Assembly: GCF_963678635.1 (NCBI RefSeq)
Contig: NW_026971509.1
Coordinates: 124,001 to 188,000 of the forward strand
Source: Symsagittifera roscoffensis
Taxonomy: Eukaryota; Xenacoelomorpha; Acoela; Convolutidae
Direction: 5' to 3'
Length of the DNA: 64,000 nt
In this document: positions 24,949 to 38,775 of the stretch, piece by piece
Layout: the number at the start of each line of letters is the position of its first letter
Position numbering within the stretch: the stretch's first letter is position 1
The notes under the pieces: generated by a model
The model's input: only the letters and a program-made list of their open reading frames with translations
Told to the model about the DNA's origin: nothing
The model's database searches: none
Position numbers and translations under genes: made by a program

Positions 24949-26406
24949 GATCTACAGCTATAGAAAATCGGGGCCGGATAAAAAACCATAGAGGAAAAGA
25001 TATTCTAAAAAGATGAATAAAACCAAAACTTTGCGTATATGCTAATCATATTTACTCTGTGTAAAAGTGGCCGTAAAAGCTCAAACCCTCGATGATCTTG
25101 AGTTCTTCTGGGGGCCACTAAGATCGTGTTTATTATTTGGAAGTTATGTTTGATTTTTTTGCCAATAATTTTTTTTTCTAAAAGTGGAATTTGGACAGGT
25201 TAGATATTTTCGTTTTGTGGTGATCACGGAGTGGGCTCCTCTGTGGGGAAAGAATTAGTGTAAAGGCAATAGATATACATTTGTGGGACGGGATTGTAGT
25301 TTTGGAGAGTGCCGTGCAGCTTAGAACCTTTTAGAAGATAGGTGAAATTCAAAAAATAAGGTGGCCAGACTTTGAGTTAAAAAATATGTGGCGGTGGTGT
25401 GGAGTACGTGAAAATGAACTTCGTAGAAAGTGGCTTTGAAAAAAAATTGTACTAAGTTTGAGCGTGAGTTTGTTCTATTTTTAGCAATAATTCATGAGAT
25501 TAGTTATCGTCTATTTCTCTTGGAGTGTTATTTCGAAAGTGACAAAGCGACTGAAAAACGATTCATAAGCTTTGTGGTTTTTAAGTGCTTGATTGGTTAC
25601 AAAGTCTGTTTTTTAAAAAAAAATCTGTTTTTAATAAAGAGTTTTCTGTTAATGATAAATTTACTGCAGGTTCGGTGTAATATTCTGAATCTTCCATAAC
25701 CTATGGAAATTATGATCATAGTAAGTTTTGACGAACTGATTGGATTTGCCGGCAATGTTGAGTATTTGTGACGAAATATTTTTGGTGAAATTTTAATTCA
25801 GTTGCAGTAGTAAGTTGGTGAATAGCTGTAAAATCAAGTTCGCCATCGTCAGATTTTTTGAGTAACATGCTGAGTGGGTGAAATTATAATAGGAAAACCA
25901 AGGGAACGTAAGGATTATAGTAGTTTCATTTGAATCAAAATTTCGTCGGCTTTGGTGTTCATCCTTTTCGAACCGTATTGTGGAAAAAATGGTCTAGATT
26001 TTATGAGTATGAAGGCTTCGGTAAAGTCGGGATAAGAAAAGGTGGTTGAATAGGTATCTGCAAACGTTGATTGGGTGTTTTTGTTTCATGGAAGAGGTTT
26101 CTCAGGTTAAAGCTGAATGGGTAGAACGTTGAATAGTGAGTGGAGTATTAGTATTGTGTATTAGTTGTTGATTTTTTATGAAGTTATCTAAATCGTGTCC
26201 GAATTGATCGTTGGTTATGGGAAAAGGGTTGTCATCGATAGCTCTAGAAATTATTGAAAGGATCTGGGTAGCGTCTGTGTAGGATGATCCAGACTTTGAT
26301 GAGTGACCTGGGTGATAACGGGAACCTGGGGAGTGATAAGAGTCAAATGTGGCTGGGAAAAACTAGTAGTTGGGCTTGATTCGGAATCTAACATTTCGTC
26401 AGTTTG

Positions 26407-26634
26407 TCAGGAGTGTCGACGGCAGGGTTTTCTAAAAAGCTGCGTGCATTGAAAAGCTCTGTGTGCGGAACCCTTAGAGTGCAAGTGGGATGATTTTGAT
26501 GAAAAAATGGAAAACTTGGAATGTAAAACGGGTAGGGGAGCGGAGAGGAGGTCAATGAGAGATGACAAAGAAGTTTGGGGTTGAAGTGCTAGAGGGGAAA
26601 AAGATTGGTGGAAGGATCCAATAGAGCGGCTCAA
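26407..26634 (-). pseudogene. Ser/Pro-rich block, copy near 26.5 kb
   Basis: This 75-codon minus-strand frame starts MSRSIGSFHQSFSPLAL. It differs from 5498-5725 and 17646-17873 by a handful of residues. It is followed upstream (26700-26981) by the coiled-coil-like block, giving the order of blocks in the ancestral gene. Confidence 0.3.
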
Positions 26635-26699
26635 GATTGGATAAATTCATTAAACTTATGAGAAAAAAAATAATTGTATGAGGTTGTACTAGTATTTCA

Positions 26700-26981
26700 T
26701 CATATGTATCGATTTGATTGTGAGTTTGTGTGGTATGTTGAATGCACATTTCTTATAAAGAATGAAAAAAATCTTATAAAATAAAATATTGCTTTTAAGG
26801 TTGTGAGTTTTTCTAGTATATAAAAGGAACATCCTAAAAAACTTAAATTCATCTTTGATGTGAGGAAAACTGAATATGTTTTTGGGAGAGATATCTTGAG
26901 TTGGATATTTTTCTCCATTGAGGCAGAAAAAATCTTTGCATTTTTTACAGTATCCTCAGTAACTTTTTTTATAGATATCAA
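26700..26981 (-). pseudogene. Coiled-coil-like block with AT-rich extension
   Basis: The frame starts MISIKKVTEDTVKNAKIF, continues SASMEKNIQLKISL, and then runs through AT-rich sequence of no evident merit to 93 codons. Only the first 33 residues recur in other monomers. The remainder is probably non-coding. Confidence 0.25.
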
Positions 26982-28776
26982 AGAAGCCTGCTGTTTCGGC
27001 GAAATTTTTTAAGTTCAGTTTGTCGTTGTATTGTATCAGTTTAAGTGAGATGATCTTCAACTTGGTGTTCTAATGTTTTTTACAACTGGAAGAGGGGGGT
27101 GGGGGCGCAAACTGGGGGAGGGGGAACTGGGTGTTTCAAACCGGGGTATGGAAACGCCTAGAATCATCTATAAACTGTCTTTCTGAACGGCAGCACTCAA
27201 CATTGAGCAAAAAATTTAACGTCCATGACTCAATCAAATTTCTTCAAACAAAAACTTGGATTGGGAAACACTTAAAATAGCAGACGATGCCAGCTTTTTA
27301 GTTATGGGAGAGATATCTTGACGTGGATATTTTTCTCCATTGAGGCAGATAAAATCTTTGCTTTCTTTACAGTATCCTCAGTAACCTTTTGTATAGATAT
27401 CACAGAAGCCTGCTGTTTCGGCGAAATTTCTTAAGTTCAGTTTGTCGTTGTATTGTATCAGTTTCAGTGAGATGATCTTCAACTTGGTGTTCTAATGTTT
27501 TGCAATTGGGATGATTTCGATGAAAAAATGGTTAAATTGGAATGTAAAACGGGTAGGAGAGCGGAGAGGAGGTCAATGATAGATGACAAAGAAGGTTGGG
27601 GTTGAGCAAAAAAGTAAAAGTGCATGACTCAATCAAATTTCATCAAAAAACTTAGATTGGGAAACACTAAGGTTAGCAGACACTGCCAGCTATTTAGTTA
27701 TCGGTCAGTTTTTGTCAAATTTATGCAAATGTGATCTACAAAAAAGTAAGAAAAACCATCTATTCTGAGTTTAGGTCCAGGTGACCTTCTCAAAGAATAA
27801 GGGTACACCGTCTGTTCGTTACGCTATCGTTTTTCGGTCGGATCGGTACGTAAAATCCTTAGTTTTATAGCAATACTAATCTTACTCTTATATATTTTAC
27901 TGCCTTGTCTCAAAATGTCACTAGTCTATCGCGAGGATAGAGGAGAGAAGATAGCAACTGATTTTCATCTGTTTTCTAAATTCTTTGACTGAAATAATGA
28001 ATAGTTTCAGCTTTACAGTTTGTATCGGGAGTTTAAGTCATGGATCCAAATTGGTTAGTTATTAAGGTTTTACAGTGAAAATTATCAAAATACAAAAAAA
28101 CTTCGTGTTATAGTCTGTCTCCAGGCATCCGGTGTTTGGGAAGTATTTTGATTCAAAGTTTTCTTGTGAGCAATGGGTGAACTGCTATCTAAATTCTTTC
28201 AAGAGAATGCAGGTTTTTTATCCAGTTTAATCTGGTATGAGTATAGTGGGACTTTCCTGTACATGTTGGTAGTGCGGGGGTGTTAAAAGGTGCGTTGGTT
28301 AGTAAAGTTTTATCTACTAAACTAAACGGTTTAAGAGAATGTTTGAAAGTTGTAAAAACTGTTCAACGTTGTTATCAATTATTTGCGAATGTTTAAATTC
28401 GTTTGATCTTTACAATTATCATACGAAGCTATCGATAGTTTTAAGCAGTTTCTGTAATAATGGGCGGATTCAGGAGGCGAATTGGAAAAGTTCACAAACT
28501 TCGTGCACATAAAAAAATCAGTTTAATCTTTCATTTATCAACCCTTCATTAAATTATTGCTTTTTATGCCAAACTTACTGTATTTGAATTACTCATTGTC
28601 TTCTAACTTTGAATTACTTATTTTCTTGCATTTGATTCACTAAAATTAATTTTTTTAAAAAAGTTATAGAGATCACTGCAATCGCTGTCACTTGTTGAAA
28701 CCATTTTAAAATTGGGTTTCTAATTTGGCTTGGATTTTTTAAAGCAAAATACTGAGGATTTTTTTTTAAAATTGGT

Positions 28777-31624
28777 GATCTACAGCTTTAGAAATCAGGA
28801 TCGCGGAAAAAACCATAGGGAAAATGTTTTTCGAAAATAGATGATTGAAATAAAAGCCTTGCCTACATGCTAATTATATTTATTCTGCGTAGAAGCGACC
28901 AAAGAAGCTCTACTTCCTCGATGATCTTGAATTTTTCTTTGGGCCACTAAAATCGTGGTTAATATCTGGAATGAAATTATAGAAGTTATGATTGATTTTT
29001 CTTCCTTTTTTTAAAAGTAGAAATTTGACATGTTAGATATGTTCGTTTGTGATGGTCAGGCGATGGGTTTCCTCTGTGGGAAGGGATTATTGTGGGGGCA
29101 ATAGATAGACATTTTTAGGACGGGATTGTAGTTTTGGGAGTGCCGTGCAGGTTAGAACCGTTTATATGATATGTGAAAATCAAAAAAAAATGTTTCCAGA
29201 TTTTGAGTTATTAAACATGTGGCGGTAGTGTGGATAATGGGAAAGTGAGTTTCGTAGAAAGTGCCGTTGAATAAAATAGTATTAGGTATGAGTGTGAGTT
29301 TGTTATATTTTCATTTATAATTCATGAGATTAGTTATCATCTATTTCTACTGGAGTTAGGAAATAAAATGTTATTTGGAAATGACAAAGCGGCTGAAACA
29401 CGATTCATAAGCTTTGTGGTTTTTAAGTGCTTGATTGATTAGAATAGTGCAATGCAAATAGTCTGTTTTTTTAAAGTCTAATTTTAAAAAAGACTTTACT
29501 AATGATTATCAATTTTCTGCAGGGTCGCTGTAATATTGCAAATCTTGCAGAATCTATGGACTTTATGATGGTAGTAAGTTTTGACGAAATGATTGGATTA
29601 GCGGGCAATGTTTAGTAGCTGTAACAAAACAACTTTGGTGAAATTTTATACTTCAATTGCAATAGAAAGTTGGTGAACAGCTGTGATAGAAAATTCGCCA
29701 TCTTCAGATTTTTTGAGTAACATGCTAAGTGGGTGAAATTATAAAAGCAAAACCAAGGGAACGTAGAGATTATAGTGGTTTCATTTAAATCAATGTTTCA
29801 TCGGCTTTGGAGTTGATCATTGTCCAGCCGTATTGTGGAAAAAATGGTATAGATTTGTTGCCAATGATGGCTTCGGTGAATTCGGGATAAAAAAGGGTGG
29901 TTGGATAGGTAGCTGCGAAAGTTGGTTGGGTGTTTTTGTTTCATGAAAGAAGTTTTTCAGGTTGAAGCTGAGTAGGCAAAACGTTGTATAGTGAGTGGGT
30001 ATTAGTATTGTGTATTAGTTGTCGGTTTATTATGAAATTATTTAATTCGTGTCCAAATTGATTGCCGGTTATGGGAAAAGGGCTGTCATCAAAAGTGCTA
30101 GAAATTATTGAAAGGATCTGGGTAGCATCTGTGTAGGATAATCCAGACTTTGATGAGTGATCCGGGTGATAACGGGAACCTGGGGAGTGATAGAAGTAAA
30201 ATGTGGCTGGGAAAAGCTAGTATTTGGAATTGATTCGGAATCTAACATCTCGTCAGTTTGTCAGGGGTGTCGAGGGAAGGGTTTTTTAAAAAGCTGTGTG
30301 CGCTAAAAAGCTGTTTGTGCGGAATCTCCAGAGTGCAATTGGGATGATTTCGATGAAAAAATGGTTAAATTGGAATGTAAAACGGGTAGGGGAGCGGAGA
30401 GGAGGTCAATGATAGATGACACAGAAGGTTGGGGATGAGCAAAAAATTAAATGTCCATCACTCAATCAAATTTCTTCAAAAAAACTCAGATTGGGAAACA
30501 CTAAGTTTAGCAGACGCTGCCAGCTATATAGTTAGCGGTCAGTTTTTGTTAAATTTATGCAAATGTGAACTACAAAAAAGCAAGAAAAACCATCTATGCT
30601 GAGTTTAGGTCCGGGTGGCCTTCTCAAAGAGTAAATTCAGATAAAGGTACGCCGTCTATTCGTTACGCTATCATTTTTTGGCCGGATCGGTTCGTAAAAA
30701 TACTTAGTTTTATAGCAATACTAATCTTCTCTTATATCTTTTACTGCCTTGTCTCAAGATCTCACTAGTCTATCGCGAGGTTAGAGGAGAGAAGATAGCA
30801 ACTGATTTTCATCTGTTTTCTAAATTTTTTGACTGAAAAAATGTATAGTTTCTGCTTTACAAACTGTATCGGGAGTCTTAGTCATGGATCCAAATTGGTT
30901 AGTTATTAAGGTTTTAGAGTGAAAAATCACAAAATACAAAAAAATTTCGTGTTATAGATTGATTCCAGGCATCCGGTGTTCGGAATTATTTTAATTCAAA
31001 GTTTTCTTGTGAGTGAATGGTGAATGGCTATCTAAATTCTTTCAAGAGAATGTAGGTTTTTTATCCAGTTTTAATCTGGTATGAGTATATTGGGACTTTC
31101 CTGTACATGTTGGTAGTACGGTGGTGTTAAAAGGTGCGTTGTTAGTAAAGTTTTATCTACTAAACTAAACGGTTTAAGAGAATGTTTGAAAGGTGTGAAA
31201 ACTGTTCAACGTTGTTGTCAATTATTTGCGAATGTTTAAATTCGTTTGATCTTTACAATTGTCATACGAAGCTATCGATAGTTTTAAGCAGTTTCTGTAA
31301 TATTGGGCGGATTCAGGAGGCGAATTGGAAAAGTTCACAAAATTTGTGCACAAAAAAAGTTTAGTTTAATCTTTCATTTATCAACCCTTCATTAATTTTT
31401 GGCTTTTTATGCCAAATTTACTGTATTTGAATTACTCATTGTCTTCTAACTTTGAATTACTTATTTTCTTGCATTTGATTTACAAAAATTAGTTTTTTTA
31501 AAAAGTCTTAGAGTTTACTGCAATCACTATCAATTGTTGAAAAAACTTTAAAATCGGGTTTCTAATTTGGTTTGGATTTTATTTTTTTAAACAAACTAAT
31601 GAGGAGTTTTTGTGAAAAATCGGT
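28777..31624. repeat. Array A copy, nearly canonical
   Basis: It is 2848 bp between anchors with blocks in the usual order. It keeps 'aattgattgccggttatggg' and the plus-strand hydrophobic frame (30565-30768, with an early stop after the hydrophobic run). No additional structure is seen. Confidence 0.85.
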
Positions 31625-34600
31625 GATCTACAGCTTTAGAAAAACGAGACGGCGGAAAAAAAATCATTGCGAAAATGTTATTCGAAAATAGATGACTGAA
31701 TTAAAACTTTGCCTACATGCTAATTACATTTATCCTGCGTAGAAGCGACCAAAGAAGCTCAATTCCCTTGATGATCTTGAGTTTTTCTGGGGCCACTAAG
31801 ATTGTGGTTAGTATTTGGAATCAAATCAAAGAAGTTATGATTGATTTTTCTGCCTTTTTTTAAAAAGTAGAAATTTGACATGTTATATATGTTCGTTTGT
31901 GATGGTCAGGCGATGGGTTTCCTCTGTGGAAAGGAAATATTGTGGGGGCAATAGATAGACTTTTCTAGGACAGGGTTGTAGTTTTGGGAGTGCCGTGCAG
32001 GTTAGAACCCTTTTTATGATATGTGAAAATCAAAAAATAAGGTTACCAGACTTTAAGTTAATAAACATGTGGCGGTGGTGTGGATAAAGTGAGGTTCCCA
32101 GAAAGTGCCGTTGAATAAAATAGTATTAAGTATGAGTGAGTTTGTTCTATTTTCAGCAATATTTCATGAGATTAGTTATCATCTATTTCTTTTGGAGTTA
32201 GGAAAAAAAATGTTATTTGGAAAGTGATAAAGCCACTGAAACACGATTCATAAGCTTTGTGGTTTTTAAGTGCTTGATTGATTACAATAGTGCAATACAA
32301 ATAGTCTGCTTTTTAAAAAAAAAGAGTTTTCTGTTAATGATCAATTTACTGCAGGTTTGGTGTAATGTTCTGAATCTTCCATAATCTATGAACGTTATAA
32401 TCGTAGTAAGTTTTGACGAATTGGTTGGATTTGAGGGCAAGGTTGAGTATCTGTGACAAAACCAATTTGTTCAAATCTTTTACTTCAGTTGCATTAGTAA
32501 GTTGGTGATTAGCTGTGATATAAAGTTCGCCATCTTCAGATTTTTTGAGTAACTTGCTTAGTGGGTGAAAATATAAAAGCAAAACCAAGGAAACGTAGAG
32601 ATTATAGTGGTCTCATTTGAATCAATGTTTCATCGGCTTTGGGGTTCATCATTGTCTAGCCGTATTGTGGAAAAACGGTTACAGATTTGTTGCCAATGAT
32701 GGCTTTGGTGAATTCGGGATAAAAAAGGGTTGTTCAATAGGTATGTGCGAAGATTACTTGGGTGTTTTTGTTTCATGGAAGAGGTTTCTCAGGTGAAAGA
32801 GTAGGCAAAACGTTGTATAGTGAGTTGGTATTAGTATTGTGTATTGGTTGTCGATTTATTATGAAATTATTTAATTCGTGTCCAAATTAATTGCCGGTTA
32901 TGGGAAAAGGGGTGTCATCAAAAGAGCTAGAAATTATTGAAAGGATTTGGGTAGCATCTGTGTAGGATGATCCAGACTTTGATGAGTGATCCGGGTGATA
33001 ACGGGAACCTGGGGAGTGATAGAAAGGAAATGTGGCTGGGAAAAGCTAGTAGTTGGGCTTGATTCGGAATTTAACATTTCGTCAGTTCGTCAGGAGTGTC
33101 GATGGCAGGGTTTTCTAAAACGCTGCGTGCGTTAAAAAGCTGTTTGTGCGGAATCTCCAGAGTGCAATTGGGATCATTTCGATACAAAAATGGTTAAATT
33201 GGAATAAAAAACGGATAGGGGAGCGGAGAGGAGGTCAATGATAGATGACATAGAAGGTTGGGGTTGAGCAAAAAATTAAACGTTCATGACTCAATCAAAT
33301 TTCTTCAAAAAAACTTAGATTTGGAAACACTAGGGTTATAAAAGCAAAACCAAGGGAACGTAGAGATTATAGTGGTCTCATTTAAATCAGTGTTTTATCG
33401 GCTGTGGGGTTCATCATTGTCCAGCCGTATTGTGGAAAAACGGGCACAGATTTGTTGCCAATGATGACTTCGGTGAATTCGGGATAAAAAAGGGTTGTTC
33501 AATAGGTATGTGCGAAGATTACTTGGGTGTTTTTGTTTCATGGAAGAGGTTTCTCAGGTTAGAGAGTAGGCAAAAAGTTGTTGAGTGAGTGGGTATTAGT
33601 ATTGTGTTTTGGTTGTCGATTTATTATGAAATTATTTAATTCGTGTCCAAAATAATTACCGGTTATTGGAAAAGGGGTGTCACCAAAAGCGCTAGAAATT
33701 ATTGAAAGGATCTGGGTAGCATCTGTGTAAGATAATCCAGGCTTTGATGAGTGATCCGAGTGAGAACGGGAACCTGGGGAGTGATATAAGTAAAATGTGG
33801 CTGGGAAAAGCTAGTAGTTGGGCTTGATTCGGAATCTAACATTTCGTCAGTTTGTCAGGAGTGTCGAGGGCAGAGTTTTCTAAAAAGCTGCGTGCGTTAA
33901 AAAGCTGTTTGTGCGGAATCTCCAGAGTGCAATTGGGATCATTTCGATACAAAAATGGTTAAATTGGAATAAAAAACGGATAGGGGAGCGGAGAGGAGGT
34001 CAATGATAGATGACATAGAAGGTTGGGGTTGTGCAAAAAATTAAACGTCCATGACTCAATCAAGTTTCTTCAAAAAAACTTAGATCGGGAAACAATAAGG
34101 TTAGCAGACGCTGCCAGCTATTTAGTTAGCGGTCAGTTTTTGTCAAAGTTATGCAAATGTGAACTACAAAAAAGTAAGAAAAACCATCTATGCTGAGTTT
34201 AGGTCCTGGTGGCCTTCTCATAGAGTAAATTCAGATAAAAGTACACCGTCTATTCGTTACGCTATCATTTTTCGGTCTGATCGGTACGTAAAAACCTTAG
34301 TTTTCTAGCAATACTAATCTTACTCTTATATATTTTACTGCCTTGTCTCAAAATGTCACTAGTCTATCGCGAGGATAGAGAAGAGAAGATAGCAACTGAT
34401 TTTCATCTGTTTTCTAAATTCTTTGACTGAAATATTGAATAATTTCAGCTTTACAGTTTGTATCGGGAGTCTAAGTCATGGATCCAAATTGGTTAGTTAT
34501 TAAGGTTTTACAGTAAAAATTATCAAAATACAAAAAAACTTCGTGTTATAGACTGTTTCCAGGCATCCGGTGTTTGGGAAGTGTTTTGATTCAAAGTTTT

Positions 34601-35222
34601 CTTGTGAGCAATGGGTGAACTGCTATCTAAATTCTTTCAAGAGAATGTAGGTTTTTTATCCAGTTTTAATCTGGTATGAGTATAGTGGGACTTTCCTGTA
34701 CATGTTGGTAGTGCGGGGGTGTTAAAAGGTGCGTTGGTTAGTAAAATTTTATCTACTAAACTAAACGGTTTAAGAGAATGCTCGAAAGGTGTGAAAACTG
34801 TTCAACGTTGTTATCAATTATTTGCGAATGTTTAAATTCGTTTGATCTTTACAATTATCATACGAAGCTATCGATAGTTTTAAGCAGTTTCTGTAATAAT
34901 GGGCGGATTCAGGAGGCGAATTGGAAAAGTTCACAAACTTCGTGCACATAAAAAGTTCAGTTTAATCTTTCATTTATCAACCCTTCATTAAATTATTGCT
35001 TTTTATGCCAAACTTACTGTATTTGAATTACTCATTGTCTTCTAACTTTGAATTACTTATTTTCTTGCATTTGATTCACTAAAATTAATTTTTTTTAAAA
35101 AGTTTTAGAGTTTACTGCAATCACTATCACTTGTTGAAAACATTTTAAAAATGGGTTTCTATTTTGGTTTGGATTTTGTTTTTTTTGAACAAACTAATGA
35201 GGAGTTTTTGTGAAAATTTGAT
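31625..35222. repeat. Array A copy with an internal 768-bp tandem duplication
   Basis: The stretch beginning 'ataaaagcaaaaccaaggaaacg' near 32570 is repeated from about 33338. Equivalent landmarks at 32956 and 33724, and at 33216 and 33985, are 768-769 bp apart. The join at about 33335 ('actagggttataaaagcaaaacc') lies between two blocks. This accounts for the 3.6-kb spacing of this copy. Confidence 0.85.
32346..32588 (-). pseudogene. 'LLKKSEDGEL' block with an extended N-terminus
   Basis: This 80-codon frame starts MVLLLYFHPLSKLLKKSEDG, reaching further upstream than in other copies because the local stop is absent. It continues ELYITANHQLTNATEVKD and ends ITPNLQ at TAA. The variants ELYITA and TNATEVKD probably lie closer to the ancestral sequence than those at 4759-4968. 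Confidence 0.3.
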
Positions 35223-36618
35223 GATCTACAGCTTTAGAAAAACGAGAACAAGGAAAAAAAACCATTGCGAAAATGTTATTCGAAAATAGATGATTGAAAA
35301 AAAAACTTTGCCTACATGCTAATTACATTTATCCTGCGTAGAAGCGACCAAAGAAACTCAAGTCCCTCGATGATCTTGAGTTTTTCTGGGGGCCACTAAG
35401 ATCGTGGTTAATATTTGGAATCAAACTATAGAAGTTATGATTGATTTTTCTTCCTTTTTTTTAAAAAGTAGAAATTTGCCATGTTAGATATGTTCGTTTG
35501 TGATGGTCAGGCGATGGGTTTCCTCAGTGTGAATGGATTATTGTGGGGGCAATAGATAGACATTTTTAGGACGGGATTGTAGTTTTGGGAGTGCCGTGCA
35601 GGTTAGAACCCTTTTTATGATATGTGAAAATCAAAAAATAAGGTTACCAGACTTTGAGTTAATAAACATGTGGCGGTGGTGTGGATAACGGGAAAATGAG
35701 GTTCGCAGAAAGTGCCGTTGAATAAAATAGTATTAAGTACGAGTGTGAGTTTGTTCTACTTTCAGCAATATTTCATGAGATTAGTTATCATCTATTTCTT
35801 TTGGAGTTAGGAAAAAAAATGTTATTTGGAAAGTGACAAAGCCGCTGAAACACGATTCATAAGTTTTGTGGTTTTTAAGTGCTTGATTGATTACAATAGT
35901 GCAATGCAAATAGTCTGCTTTTTTTTAAAAAAAGGTCTGTTTTTTAAAAAAATTTTCTGCAATCATTAATACTTGTTGAAAACATTTTTAAATTGGGTTT
36001 CTAATTTGGTTTGGATTATATTTTTTTGAACAAACTAATGAGGAGTTTTTCTGAAAAATCGGTGATCTACAGCTTTAGAAAATTGAGACCGCGGAAAAAA
36101 ACCATTGCGAAAATGTTATTCGAAAATAGATGACTGAAATAAAATTTTTGCCTACATGCTAATTACAATCATCCTGCGTAGAAGCGACCAAAGAAGCCCA
36201 AGTCCCTCGATGATCTTGAGTTTTTCTGGGGGCCACTAAGATCGTGGTTAAAATTTGGAATCAAATTATAGAAGTTATTATTGAGTTTTCTGCCTTTTTT
36301 TTAAAGTAGAAATTTGCCATGTTAGATATGTTCGTTTGTGATGGTCAGCCGATGGGTTTCCTCTGTGGGAAGGAATTATTGTGGGGGCAATAGATAGACA
36401 TTTTTAGGACGGGATTGTAGTTTTGGGAATGCCGTGCAGGTTAGAACCCTTTTTATGATATGTAAAAATCACAAAATAAGGTTACCAGATTTTGAGTTAA
36501 AAAACATGTGGCGGTGGTGTGGATAACGGCAAAGTGAGGTTCGCAGAAAGTGCCGTTGAATAGTATAGTATTAAGTGTGAGTGAGAGTTTGTTCTATTTT
36601 CAGCAAAATTTCATGAGG

Positions 36619-36906
36619 TTAGTTATCATCTATTTCTTTTTGAGTTAGGAAAAAAAATGTTATTTGGAAAGTGACAAAGCCGCTGGAACACTTTTCATAA
36701 GCTTTGTGGTTTTTAAGTGCTTGATTGATTAAAATAGTGCAATGCAAAAAATCTGCTTTTTTTCTGAAAAAAGGTCTGTTTTTAAAAAACAGTTTTCTGT
36801 TAATGATCAATTTACTGCAGTTTCGGTGTAATATTCTGAGTCTTTCATAATCTATGGAAGTTATGATCGTAGTAAGTTTTGACGAATTGATTGGATTTGA
36901 GGGCAA
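36619..36906 (-). pseudogene. 'NHKAYES' block with upstream extension
   Basis: This 95-codon minus-strand frame starts in an alternative frame of the 'LLKKSEDGEL' block (NPINSSKLTTIITSIDY) and runs into INQALKNHKAYEKCSSGF and QKEIDDN. Elsewhere the two blocks are in different relative frames, so indels in the AT-rich stretch between them have shifted the frame. No function can be assigned. Confidence 0.25.
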
Positions 36907-37774
36907 GGTTGAGTATCTGTGACGAAAGAATTTTGTTGAAATTTTTTACTTCAGTTGCATTAGTACGTTGGTGATTAGCTGTGATATAAAGTTCGCCATC
37001 TTCAGATTTTTTGAGTAACTTGCTAAGTAGGGGAAATTATAAAAGCAAAACCAAGGGAACGTAGAGATTATAGTGGTCTCATTTAAATTAATGTTTCATT
37101 CGCTTTGGGGTTCATCATTTTCCAGCCGTATTGTGGAAAAAAGGATACACATTTGTTGCCAATGATGGCTTCGGTGAACTCGGGATAAAAAAAGGGTTGT
37201 TCAATAGGTATGTGCGAAGATTACTTGGGTGTTTTTGTTTCATGGAAGAGATTTTTCAGGTTAAAGAGTAGGCAAAACGTTGTATAGTGAGACAGGACTT
37301 TGATCCAGACTTTGATGAGTGATCCGGCTGATAGCGGGAACCTGGGGAGTGATAAAAGTAAAATGTGGCTGGGAAAAGCTAGTAGTTGGGCTTGATTCGG
37401 AATCTAACATTTCGTCAGTTTGTCAGGAGTGTCAAGGGCAGGGTTTTCTTAAAAGCTGCGTGCGTTAAAAAGCTGTTTTGGCGGAATCTCCAGAGTGCAA
37501 TTGGGATGATTTCGATGAAAAAATGGTTGAATTGGGATGTAAAACGGGTAGGAGAGCGGAGAGGAGGTCAATGATAGATGACATAGAAGGCTGGGGTTGA
37601 GCAAAAAATTAAACGTCCATGACTCAATCAAATTTCATCAAAAAACATAGATTGGGAAACAATGAGGTTAGCAGAGGCTGCCAGCTATTTAGTTAGCGGT
37701 CAGTTTTTGTCAAAGTTATGCAAATGTGAACTACATAAAACAAGAAAAACCATCTATGCTGAGTTTAGGTCCGG

Positions 37775-37987
37775 GTGGCCTTCTCAAAGAGTAAGGTTAC
37801 ACCGTCTGTTCGTTACGCTATCATTTTTCGGCCGGATAGGTTCGTAAAACTCCTTAGTCTTATAGCAATACTAATCTTACTCTTATATCTTTTACTGCCT
37901 TGTCTCATAATCTCAATGGTCTATCGCGAGGTTAGAAGAGAGAAGATAGCAACTGATTTTCATCTGTTTTCTAAATTTGTTGACTGA
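37775..37987 (+). pseudogene. Plus-strand hydrophobic frame, late copy
   Basis: This 70-codon frame is the counterpart of 6385-6708, with VRYAIIFRPDRFVKL followed by a hydrophobic run and an acidic end (DFHLFSKFVD). The SDNGT codons are missing here (the sequence goes from 'agagtaag' to 'gttacaccg'). Confidence 0.2.
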
Positions 37988-38775
37988 AATAATGAATAGT
38001 TTCAGCTTTACAATTTGTATCGGGAGTCTTAGTCATGGATCCAAATTGGTTAGTTATTAAAATTTTACAGTGAAAATTATCAAAATACAAAAAAAATTCG
38101 TGTTATAGACTGATTCCAGGCATCCGGTGTTTGGGAAGTGTTTTAATTCAAAGTTTTCTTGTGAGCGATGGGTGAACTTCTATCTAAATTCTTTCAAGAG
38201 AATGTAGGTTTTTTATCCAGTTTTAATCTGGTATGAGTATAGTGGGACTTTCCTGTACATGTTGGTAGTGCGGTGGTGTTAAAAGGTGCGTTGGTTAGTA
38301 AAGTTTTATCTACTAAACTGAACAGCTTAAGAGAATCTTTGAAAGGTGTGAAAACTGTTCAACGTTGTTATCAATTATTTGCGAAAGTTTAAATTCGTTT
38401 AATCTTTACAATTTCCATACGAAGCTATCGATAGTTTTAAGCAGTTTCTGTAATAATGGGCGGATTCAGGAGGCGAATTGGAAAAGTTCACAAACTTCGT
38501 GCACATAAAAAGTTCAGTTTAATCTTTCATTTATCAACCCTTCATTTAATTATTGCTTTTTATGCCAAACTTACTGTATTTGAACTACTCATTGTCTTCT
38601 AACTTTGAATTACTTATTTTCTTGCATTTGATTCACTAAAATTAATTTTTTTAAAAAAGTTTTAGAGTTTAATGCAATCACTATCACTTGTTGAAAACAC
38701 TTTAAAAAGAGGTTTCTAATTTGGTTTGGATTTATTTTTAAACAAACTAATGAGGAGTTTTTGTGAAAAATCGGT

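Larger units (their letters stand above)
24949..28776. repeat. Array A: long copy with internal re-duplication
   Basis: The copy spans 3.83 kb between anchors. It contains the G-rich patch at about 27085-27150 and two passes through the coiled-coil block (26880-27060 and 27300-27490), matching the arrangement at 18.1-18.8 kb. This copy and the 16.6-19.4 kb copy are probably sister products of one amplified long form. Confidence 0.8.
35223..38775. repeat. Array A: truncated monomer (841 bp) plus a fuller copy
   Basis: The anchors at 35223 and 36064 are 841 bp apart and show the same truncated form as at 12.6 and 19.4 kb, with the join at about 35955 ('ttttctgcaatcatt'). The following copy has a deletion near 37290-37310, where 'tagtgagacaggactttgatccag' replaces about 350 bp of the monomer. 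Confidence 0.8.
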
